NCBI GenBank assembly: GCA_038373865.1
Contig: JAXGGA010002184.1
Location: forward strand, 1-64,000
Direction: 5' to 3'
Source: Uloborus plumipes
Taxonomy: Eukaryota; Arthropoda; Arachnida; Araneae; Uloboridae
DNA length: 64,000 bases
Shown here: one piece after another, positions 63,801 through 64,000 of the stretch
How the letters are laid out: each line of letters begins with the position of its first letter
Position numbering within the stretch: the stretch's first letter is position 1
Made by a program: the position numbers and the translations under genes
Notes under the pieces: generated by a model
What the model saw: only the letters and a program-made list of their open reading frames with translations
Told to the model about the DNA's origin: nothing
The model's database searches: none

Positions 63801-63960
63801 TTCAAAAGAATCAGTTTTAGTTAGATCGATATAGAAGGCCGCAAAATCATAAATCAAGTCTTGAATTTCATGGATTTTTTTTTCTAGAAAACGGTTGGGT
63901 GATTTAATTTCTGAAAGCAAGTGGGAACCTTTTTATAAGAAACAAGCAGAGCCTAACTAA
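4763..63960 (+). CDS. Rip11: Class I Rab11 family-interacting protein (C2 + FIP-RBD), 12 exons, complete
   Basis: Spliced CDS: 4763-4793, 45747-45785, 54927-55029, 55133-55264, 55350-55516, 56577-56767, 57553-57690, 58570-58672, 58780-58881, 61894-62069, 63055-63209, 63888-63960. All junctions are GT..AG and every phase matches, giving 469 aa. Residues about 5-125 form a C2 domain: it opens MWSPTHVQVTV, then GTNDVFV, MGKEKFQT and DPEWYEECDL, all hallmarks of the FIP C2 domain. Residues about 390-440 are the FIP-RBD (DLVLLAIKQQADLE, then LDNLLVRVMETTPRIL), a parallel coiled coil that binds Rab11-GTP. The middle (about 125-390) is Ser/Glu-rich and low in predicted structure. In this family the C2 domain binds acidic phospholipids and the protein tethers Rab11 recycling endosomes to the plasma membrane and to motors. 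An in-frame TGA at 4739-4741 supports the start. The gene encloses all transposons between 4.8 and 64 kb. Family assignment is firm; the Rip11 symbol is by analogy. Confidence 0.94.
4794..6438. other. Start of intron 1, nothing recognised
   Basis: Short open frames here (for example 5148-5363) show no domain and have AT-driven composition. Confidence 0.6.
6447..7245. mobile_element. Non-autonomous hAT element, GTAGTAG-rich (799 bp)
   Basis: The left end is CAGTGGTCGGAAGTAATG and the right end, read inverted, is CAGTGGTTGGAAAAACTA. A perfect 8-bp TSD ATTTGAAG lies at 6439-6446 and 7246-7253. Both ends carry arrays of GTAGTTTGTAG/GTAGTTG units, probably transposase-binding repeats. No coding capacity. 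Confidence 0.88.
8636..8755. repeat. Degenerate CCTATATT-type minisatellite
   Basis: TTCCTATATT-like units recur five or more times, interrupted by T-rich spacers, inside the Tigger-like element. Confidence 0.5.
9182..9523 (+). pseudogene. Pogo/Tigger (CENP-B/jerky-type) transposase remnant
   Basis: MPCKALTLKEKI matches the N-terminal start of the CENP-B-type helix-turn-helix ('KRK.LTL.EK..'). The frame then jumps to an acidic segment (DVECEVNFLEMEEIVESV) with a stop after SRSGENAFTDNE and another after GDTKIRY. The DNA-binding core and DDE domain are absent, so it is a large internal deletion derivative. Confidence 0.6.
10002..10082. repeat. Short tandem repeat, about 20-bp unit (ATCGCCAAGT)
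   Basis: Four to five units of AAAAAATGTCGCCAAGTCC and close variants. It directly precedes the 147-bp array. Confidence 0.85.
10201..10936. repeat. 147-bp tandem array, five units
   Basis: The landmark ACTTTTGAATG (or a variant) begins at 10201, 10348, 10495, 10642 and 10790, so periods are 147, 147, 147 and 148. Each unit also has GTTCGAAAGATCT, a TTTGAACAATTTTT block and GAACCGTTCA. Units 3 and 4 are nearly identical and the outer units more diverged. The period is a multiple of 3, which gives a spurious repetitive minus-strand frame at 10323-10700. Confidence 0.93.
10937..13014. other. Intronic DNA without a recognisable gene
   Basis: Visible items are a GACTCCGACTCCGCAG string near 11076-11092 (like the right end of the 42.9-45.4 kb element), a G/C-run patch at 12090-12135, a C run near 12292, and a poly-A at 12868-12891. 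Confidence 0.5.
13023..14102. mobile_element. Non-autonomous hAT element with CATCGATG arrays (1080 bp)
   Basis: TIRs are TAGGGCTGCGACATCGATG (left) and TAGGGGTGCGACATCGAAG (right, inverted). A perfect 8-bp TSD ATATCCGC lies at 13015-13022 and 14103-14110. Both ends are packed with the palindromic unit ACATCGATGT, separated by T runs. There is no transposase. Confidence 0.9.
14111..15424. other. Intronic DNA, nothing recognised
   Basis: Only a C run (14867-14881) and AT-rich sequence are seen. Confidence 0.5.
15425..15553. mobile_element. Pogo-like MITE remnant
   Basis: GTCTCGATAACTCGAAG (from 15432) is inverted as CTTCGAATTATCGAGAC near 15529-15545, followed by CCATTG and TA. CTTCGAGTTATAGAAC inside repeats the motif. 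This pattern is typical of short pogo/Tigger derivatives. Confidence 0.6.
15554..19270. other. Intronic DNA, no gene; weak direct repeat
   Basis: An imperfect direct repeat of about 35 bp (TCGCAACTG..TGC.AGGGG..CCTC.CGACC) occurs near 17353-17390 and 17574-17605. Short frames on both strands show no domain. Confidence 0.4.
19275..19369. repeat. (TA)n microsatellite, about 95 bp
   Basis: Uninterrupted TA dinucleotides followed by TTTATTTATTTA. It explains the Ile-Tyr open frames at 19173-19480. Confidence 0.98.
19610..23732. other. Intronic DNA, no gene recognised
   Basis: A 154-codon open frame at 22830-23294 is the longest here. It has no family I recognise and no flanking splice-consistent partner. 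Patches such as 21190-21270 (CTCAGTTTCTCGACAATTC) resemble pogo termini but lack a partner. Confidence 0.4.
23733..23996 (+). mobile_element. Possible short Helitron
   Basis: It begins TCTATACTACG and ends CTAG followed by T. About 10 nt before the end lies a G/C hairpin region (CCCGGGCAACGCCGTG), the layout of a Helitron 3' terminus. The 5' flank is G rather than the usual A, so the left boundary is uncertain. Confidence 0.45.
24000..26079. other. Intronic DNA, no gene recognised
   Basis: It holds one copy of the GGTCACAGNGACC repeat (24105-24119), a (GC)n patch at 24286-24299, and a CCGAGCACCGG..CCGAGTGCTCGG inverted repeat near 25528-25581. Confidence 0.4.
26080..27512 (+). mobile_element. 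Tc1-like transposon copy A, dead (1433 bp)
   Basis: Inverted termini CACTGGCGGAAAAAA.. and ..TTTTCCGCCAGTG extend through ATCCCAACACCAAGAAA. The flanks are TA at 26078-26079 and 27513-27514. It carries a broken transposase. Copy B at 60425-61852 is the same element in reverse orientation. Confidence 0.93.
26341..27347 (+). pseudogene. Broken Tc1-like transposase (copy A)
   Basis: Recognisable pieces are an N-terminal helix-turn-helix (LREGGFSFRDIAERLG), the second DNA-binding segment (TAVAHRTATAADIRAAVG), the first catalytic region (VVIFDENTF then TGA), FQPDNARPHIAAVTQ and SPIDNVWDI. The end is QNSGGYTLY-TAA. There are several frame changes and in-frame stops. The third acidic catalytic residue is Asp where related elements usually have Glu in 'SPIE'. 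Confidence 0.9.
27674..27721. repeat. Short imperfect hairpin
   Basis: GCGGTATTTAGCACAA pairs with TTGTGCCGAAATACCGC around a loop of about 14 nt. It could be an element terminus; no partner was found. Confidence 0.55.
27780..27819. repeat. (A)40 homopolymer
   Basis: Forty consecutive A. No retroposed gene or SINE body is recognisable upstream, so it is not clearly a retrotransposon tail. Confidence 0.95.
27893..28988. mobile_element. TA-flanked DNA element with TGGGCGATTCTCTG termini
   Basis: The left end TGGGCGATTCTCTGTAAACT is inverted at the right end as AGTTTGCAGAGAATCGCCCA, with TA on both sides. AGAGGACTGTTT and GGGGACTG motifs recur inside. It has no coding capacity. The TA target suggests a Tc1/mariner-type non-autonomous element. 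Confidence 0.8.
28181..28332. repeat. 71-bp-arm hairpin nested in the TA-flanked element
   Basis: Arms 28181-28251 and 28262-28332 are equal in length and nearly identical (differences near GGTAGAGG/AGTAGAGG and GGAGAAAC/GGAAAAAC), with a 10-nt loop. Each arm contains TCAGAACCAGACTAACGTAA. Confidence 0.95.
28990..30177. other. Intronic DNA, nothing recognised
   Basis: AT-rich sequence without a supported feature; a G-rich patch lies at 29818-29834. Confidence 0.5.
30178..31398 (+). mobile_element. Intact Tc1/mariner transposon (DD36E type), 1221 bp
   Basis: Perfect 27-bp TIRs lie at 30178-30204 and 31372-31398, beginning CACTGAAGTGACAAAAGTCA. TA flanks are at 30176-30177 and 31399-31400. 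It carries one uninterrupted transposase gene. Perfect TIRs and an open frame point to recent insertion. Confidence 0.97.
30321..31367 (+). CDS. Tc1/mariner transposase, complete, DD36E spacing
   Basis: 348 aa from ATG at 30321; the codon before it is GTG, so the frame opens three bases earlier without adding a start. Residues 5-50 form a helix-turn-helix (LTDFERGMLVGARRMGHAIS then PRSTVSRVCREYE). A GRPP motif at about 61-64 links to a second helix-turn-helix at about 65-115. The DDE_3 catalytic domain follows, with Asp156 (AWSDESRF), Asp247 (FMDDNAPCH) and Glu284 (NPIELLWD). There are 36 residues between the second Asp and the Glu, against 34 in classical Tc1. The enzyme cuts at its TIRs and inserts at TA. 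The spacing matches the DD36E ('Incomer') group as I recall it; the subgroup needs a tree. Confidence 0.97.
   Translation: MMTARRELTDFERGMLVGARRMGHAISEIVREFNIPRSTVSRVCREYEISGITSHHGQRSGRPPALKDRDRRRLQRVVNSNRQATLRQITVEINVGRTMDVSARTVRRNLDFLGYSSRRPTRVPLLTERHRLQRLSWAREHIGWSLDEWKTVAWSDESRFQLVRADGRVRVWRRPHEAMDPNCQQGTVQAGGGSVMVWAVFSWHGLGPLVRLDRTLTGNAYVQLLGDHLQPFMDFMYPNNDGIFMDDNAPCHRATTVRNWFEENSGQFQRMIWPPRSPDMNPIELLWDTIERSVRAQNPAPSTLSQLWTSIETAWLNIPAEDFQQRLVESMPRRVVALRRAKGGPTRY
31401..33838. other. Intronic DNA, one weak repeat remnant
   Basis: Only the degenerate hairpin relative at 32541-32785 is seen. Other short frames lack support. Confidence 0.5.
32541..32785. repeat. Degenerate relative of the 28181 hairpin
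   Basis: TGTACTTCAGACACAGACTA followed by ATGCAAGTCC resembles the left arm at 28188. GAGTCTGGTTTTGAGGTGCAG near 32763 resembles the right arm. About 160 bp of unrelated sequence lies between. Confidence 0.55.
33839..34145. mobile_element. Possible piggyBac-like MITE (TTAA flanks)
   Basis: TTAA at 33835-33838 and 34146-34149 flank imperfect inverted ends: left ACTCTTTGTGTCCC, right inverted CCCTTTATGCCCC. The inside has small hairpins (TAAGGCCTCCTACGCCTTA, GGTACTTTCAAGTACC). Confidence 0.45.
34277..34927. mobile_element. Fold-back element, 298-bp arms (651 bp)
   Basis: Arms 34277-34574 and 34630-34927 are exactly equal in length with no indel and only about three or four mismatches by eye. 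The loop is 55 nt. Ends CAGGGTGTCCACTCC/GGAGTGGACACCCTG sit between TA dinucleotides. It has no ORF. Confidence 0.97.
35586..35860. mobile_element. Pogo-like palindromic MITE with duplicated terminus
   Basis: Arms 35586-35671 and 35774-35860 are inverted copies starting TACTGTCGGCCCCGCTTAA. A second copy of this terminus lies internally at about 35674-35693, followed by ACGAATC...GATTCGT-type symmetry. The ends resemble Tigger/pogo (GCTTAA). Confidence 0.85.
36240..40087. mobile_element. Second-level element with CCTTAAAAGTCCTT ends
   Basis: The left end CAGGGTTCCCACGGTCCTTA and the inverted right end CAGGGTTCCCACTTC both lead into AAGTCCTTA/ATTAAGGACC repeats. Possible flanking ATTTA on both sides. 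Without the insertion at 37584-39373 it is about 2.1 kb. No transposase seen. Confidence 0.75.
37584..39373. mobile_element. Third-level non-autonomous hAT element (1790 bp)
   Basis: Ends CAGTGGTTCTCAACCTTTTT and inverted CAATGGTTCTCAACG. A perfect 8-bp TSD GTCTACAT lies at 37576-37583 and 39374-39381. The interior is a degenerate repeat of roughly 130-170 bp (GTCATGTTAGG..TTTT..AATTTTAGGC). No transposase. Confidence 0.92.
40201..40374. mobile_element. Short hAT MITE in the outer element's right end (174 bp)
   Basis: Ends CAGGCCCGTCAT and inverted CAGGGACGTCAT. A perfect 8-bp TSD CATGGTTG lies at 40193-40200 and 40375-40382. G-run and C-run subterminal blocks. A related copy is at 54537-54703. 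Confidence 0.9.
40451..40620. mobile_element. Fragment of the TTTAAATC hAT-like family
   Basis: CAGGGTTTCAGTGCCAATGA then TTTAAATCAATT, and later CATTTTTTAACTT..AAATCCTCTTGA, parallel the left end of the element at 634. No right end or TSD found. Confidence 0.6.
40620..41888. other. Intronic DNA, nothing recognised
   Basis: A (CT)n patch lies at 40651-40668. A short minus-strand frame at 41223-41411 is low complexity. Confidence 0.5.
41889..42092. mobile_element. hAT MITE (204 bp), CAGGGCCTGATTA ends
   Basis: Ends CAGGGCCTGATTAAGATA and inverted CAGGGCCTGATTACTGAA. A perfect 8-bp TSD CATTCGAG lies at 41881-41888 and 42093-42100. The inside repeats GGGGCCCTAGGCC. Confidence 0.95.
42536..42871. 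mobile_element. ACTGTAAAA-type MITE, copy 1
   Basis: Ends CACTGTAAAAAATG and inverted CACTGCAAAACATG. The interior is made of alternating ACTGTAAAATT and AATTTTACAGT units. Copy 2 lies at 47215-47957. Confidence 0.8.
43079..44868 (-). mobile_element. hAT transposon with ZBED5-like transposase (1790 bp)
   Basis: TIRs CAGCGGTTCCCAACCT at both ends (43079 and, inverted, ending 44868), followed by GTACCCC-rich sequence. A perfect 8-bp TSD ATCTAGGA lies at 43071-43078 and 44869-44876. It carries a 5'-deleted, frameshifted transposase on the minus strand. Confidence 0.96.
43413..44661 (-). pseudogene. hAT transposase, ZBED5/FAM200-like, N-terminus missing and one frameshift
   Basis: The minus strand reads SDIAALAILLVTARYVNP and LLLCHALTERTTGEDVF up to CEKGIDWG. 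A one-base shift at a G5 run near 44491 then leads into KLCGICTDGGKSMSGIHVG, HRQSLAAKKLP, LHTEVRWLSRGKVL and the C-terminal dimerisation region ELVERSFSSYAFIKNKYRNKL. The stop is at 43413. The CTDG..SM.G and EVRWLS..K motifs are diagnostic of this hAT transposase group. The BED zinc finger and first catalytic region are absent, so it is inactive unless it were domesticated as a fragment. Confidence 0.93.
45747..45785 (+). CDS. Rip11: Rab11-FIP exon 2 (39-nt microexon)
   Basis: The acceptor TTTCTTTCAG precedes TG CAA CGA GCC and the donor is G|GTAAGG. It encodes QRARNLQSKGRKG, matching the 'ARxLxxKGKxG' loop of FIP C2 domains. It enters in phase 1 and leaves in phase 1. It lies about 41 kb from exon 1 and is too short for any ORF caller. 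Confidence 0.92.
47215..47957. mobile_element. ACTGTAAAA-type element, copy 2, with internal duplication
   Basis: Left CTCTGTAAAAAATGAA and inverted right CACTGCAAAAAATGAA, with TA at 47213-47214 and 47958-47959. Roughly 47270-47570 is repeated at 47620-47935 with the same order of motifs (GGAATCTCTGCTGCCAATAT, AAACCTCGGCTGTTATTATT). No ORF of note. Confidence 0.85.
47958..49589. other. Intronic DNA with fragments only
   Basis: 48229-48430 shares GGTCC/CCGG-type motifs with the outer element at 36048. 48448-48535 resembles a pogo terminus (CAGTAACCTCTTGTTACG) without a partner. Confidence 0.4.
49590..50554. mobile_element. GCGGATCC-type hAT-like element (965 bp)
   Basis: Left CAAGGGCGGATCCAGAA, inverted right CAAGCGCAGATACAAGGG. 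Flanks ATTTGTGT and ATTCTGTGT differ by one inserted base. The interior has a degenerate repeat of about 130 bp (CTCCTTAACATCATC..). A relative lies at 59535-59818. Confidence 0.6.
50810..51632 (-). mobile_element. Helitron unit A (non-autonomous)
   Basis: Read on the minus strand it starts TCTACTTATATTAAAAACTG and ends in a GCTGCCCTGGCAGC hairpin and CTAG. It is flanked downstream by T, as expected for insertion at A|T. An internal second 5' end (the same TCTACTTATATT) lies at about 51197. No Rep/helicase. Confidence 0.82.
51633..52744 (-). mobile_element. Helitron unit B, head-to-tail with unit A
   Basis: Nearly identical to unit A, including the internal 5' end, but carrying a 302-bp MITE. 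On the minus strand the flank is A and then TCTACTT. Its CTAG end abuts the TC start of unit A with no host base between. Confidence 0.82.
51992..52293. mobile_element. MITE, GGCAGGGATTCAAG ends, inserted in Helitron unit B
   Basis: TIRs GGCAGGGATTCAAGTGAAAC (perfect inverted match at the right end). 3-bp TSD ATA at 51989-51991 and 52294-52296. Unit A has the uninterrupted CAGACATAGATAC site. A 3-bp TSD fits PIF/Harbinger-like elements. Confidence 0.95.
53085..53375. mobile_element. Second copy of the GGCAGGG MITE, opposite orientation
   Basis: Same TIRs, with 3-bp TSD TTA (53082-53084 and 53376-53378). The body is the reverse complement of the 51992 copy and about 11 bp shorter. Confidence 0.94.
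54537..54703. mobile_element. Degraded relative of the 40201 hAT MITE
   Basis: It shares a G-run, TTTGGGAAAT..ATT, TTTTTTGGTA.AATTTACA and GAGTATAC, in the same order, with 40201-40374. The ends are eroded. Confidence 0.6.
54927..55029 (+). CDS. Rip11: Rab11-FIP exon 3 (C2 core)
   Basis: A pyrimidine-rich acceptor ends at 54926 and the donor TT|GTAAGT is at 55030. The exon encodes TNDVFVLIQMGKEKFQT and then KTADPEWYEECD, the most diagnostic C2 block of class I FIPs. Confidence 0.95.
55133..55264 (+). CDS. Rip11: Rab11-FIP exon 4 (C2 core)
   Basis: The acceptor TTTTAAG precedes GACACTC and the donor is AAA|GTAAGT. It encodes the later C2 strands (VVLTAFHRN, DEFLGQTSVSL, FDRPFTK). Only a 103-bp intron separates it from exon 3. 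Confidence 0.95.
55350..55516 (+). CDS. Rip11: Rab11-FIP exon 5 (end of C2)
   Basis: The acceptor TTGTACAG precedes GTGGTATCC and the donor is AG|GTAAGT. It encodes WYPLKGKSEK and GELEVKIAFI, the last C2 strands, then a basic Ser-rich linker (SFKKRSSSIKNLASKVG). Confidence 0.95.
55809..55863. mobile_element. Solo hAT-like terminus
   Basis: The minus strand reads TAGAGATGCACTGATATAAC and then CGGTAATCGGCG, the common 'TAGGGATGCACCGAT..CGGCCGAT' terminus of small hAT elements. No second end is seen. Confidence 0.45.
56577..56767 (+). CDS. Rip11: Rab11-FIP exon 6 (linker)
   Basis: The acceptor TTTTACAG precedes GACACAAA and the donor TTTAT|GTAATT ends in phase 0. It encodes a charged linker (LPSRSLSLRNFD, RIKEKHSRN). 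The sequence reads on past the donor as open frame into the intron, but the next exon fits only with this donor. Confidence 0.85.
57553..57690 (+). CDS. Rip11: Rab11-FIP exon 7 (acidic linker)
   Basis: The acceptor is TTTAACAG; the competing AG two bases later would start with TAG in frame. The 46 codons include SSTLSLPQSAM and an acidic EEL/EDSEE stretch. The donor is AAT|GTAGGT. It begins and ends in phase 0, so skipping it would keep the frame. Confidence 0.88.
57966..58215. repeat. Tandem duplication in intron 7 (129-bp period)
   Basis: 57966-58086 is repeated at 58095-58215 with one or two differences (ATTACACAATATT versus ATTACTCAATATT). Confidence 0.95.
58570..58672 (+). CDS. Rip11: Rab11-FIP exon 8
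   Basis: The acceptor TTCATTTAG precedes GTCTCAAAA and the donor is AAAG|GTATTG (phase 1). It encodes VSKVLGKNISNF and GEWANRVLSHAK, a linker of unknown role. Confidence 0.88.
58780..58881 (+). CDS. Rip11: Rab11-FIP exon 9
   Basis: The acceptor TTTTATAG precedes AATCTCCAATG and the donor is CACA|GTAAGA. It encodes SPMARSETNLIEALKAESP and similar. It enters and leaves in phase 1, so it could also be skipped in frame. Confidence 0.86.
59535..59818. mobile_element. GCGGATCC-type hAT-like MITE
   Basis: Left CAAGTGCGGATCCAG, inverted right CAGGGGCGGATACAAG. G-rich flanks hide the TSD. Same family as 49590-50554. Confidence 0.6.
60425..61852 (-). mobile_element. Tc1-like transposon copy B, dead (1428 bp)
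   Basis: Same termini as copy A (CACTGGCGGAAAAAA / TTTCCCGCCAGTG) with TA at 60423-60424 and 61853-61854. Inserted in intron 9, reverse to the host gene. Confidence 0.94.
60590..61590 (-). pseudogene. Broken Tc1-like transposase (copy B)
   Basis: The minus strand has the same order of pieces as copy A (ADIRAAVGTVVTQG, DENRF then TGA, LSPIDNVWDI, QNSGGYTLY). It shares several nonsense codons with copy A at the same places. Confidence 0.9.
61894..62069 (+). CDS. Rip11: Rab11-FIP exon 10
   Basis: The acceptor CCTTCCTTTTTAG ends at 61893 and the donor AAG|GTATCT is at 62070. It encodes LRRHTLQLPETPDL, SFNNYFKN and IPAEVFQQYEKMNQK, leading directly into the Rab-binding domain. A dead Tc1-like element ends about 40 bp before this acceptor. 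Confidence 0.92.
63055..63209 (+). CDS. Rip11: Rab11-FIP exon 11 (FIP-RBD)
   Basis: The acceptor CCATTTCAG precedes GACTTAGTA and the donor is CAG|GTGAAG (phase 2). It encodes DLVLLAIKQQADLERQ, ILDLENYLDNLLVRV and METTPRILQKP, the canonical Rab11/Rab25-binding coiled coil. Confidence 0.97.
63210..63887 (+). other. Last intron of the Rab11-FIP gene
   Basis: GTGAAG to TTTTCTAG. A short frame at 63428-63631 inside has no recognisable content. Confidence 0.8.
63888..63960 (+). CDS. Rip11: Rab11-FIP exon 12 and stop codon
   Basis: The acceptor TTTTTTTTTCTAG precedes AAAACGG. One base completes the Arg codon left by exon 11. Then come KRLGDLISESKWEPFYKK, QAEPN and TAA at 63958-63960. The phase fits and there is a strong pyrimidine tract. 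Short C-terminal tails after the RBD are usual in FIPs. The 3' UTR and poly(A) site lie beyond the window. Confidence 0.82.
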
Positions 63961-64000
63961 TTTTAGTAAAAAATTAGTTTTTATCTGTCATGTAGATTTA

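Overview
The window is AT-rich eukaryotic nuclear DNA, with spliceosomal introns (GT..AG), long A/T runs, microsatellites and many kinds of DNA transposon. It looks like an arthropod. The degraded Tc1-like copies and the dense mix of small hAT, pogo and Helitron elements remind me of spider genomes, but that placement is inference.

One host gene spans almost everything. By joining splice-compatible segments I reconstruct a complete 12-exon coding sequence on the + strand (4763..63960; 1410 nt, 469 codons plus stop). It encodes a class I Rab11-family-interacting protein (fly Rip11; vertebrate RAB11FIP1/2/5 group), with an N-terminal C2 domain and a C-terminal Rab11-binding coiled coil (FIP-RBD). 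Exon 1 (31 coding nt) and exon 2 (39 nt) are tiny and are separated by an intron of about 41 kb. A second intron of about 9 kb follows, and exons 3-12 are packed into 54.9-64.0 kb. A GC-richer block just upstream of exon 1 is the likely promoter. The 3' UTR runs off the window.

Upstream (0-4.4 kb): a hAT-like element with an 8-bp target-site duplication (TSD), a partial inverted copy of it including its flank, a 52-bp palindrome, and a CR1/L2-like LINE remnant. Intron 1 (4.8-45.7 kb) is a transposon layer cake. In order it holds a hAT element, an internally deleted pogo/Tigger element, a 147-bp tandem array, a CATCGATG-rich hAT element, a dead Tc1-like copy, a TA-flanked element containing a hairpin, and an intact Tc1/mariner transposon with a full transposase (DD36E spacing) and perfect 27-bp terminal inverted repeats (TIRs). 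These are followed by a 651-bp almost perfect fold-back, a four-element hAT nest, and a hAT element with a frameshifted ZBED5-like transposase nested in another element. Intron 2 (45.8-54.9 kb) holds a Helitron pair joined head-to-tail and a MITE whose insertion can be read against an empty site. The intron before exon 10 contains a second dead Tc1-like copy ending about 40 bp from the splice acceptor.

I see no convincing second host gene, no tRNA or rRNA, and no CRISPR or prokaryotic feature. The only other intact protein-coding gene is the transposase at 30321..31367.
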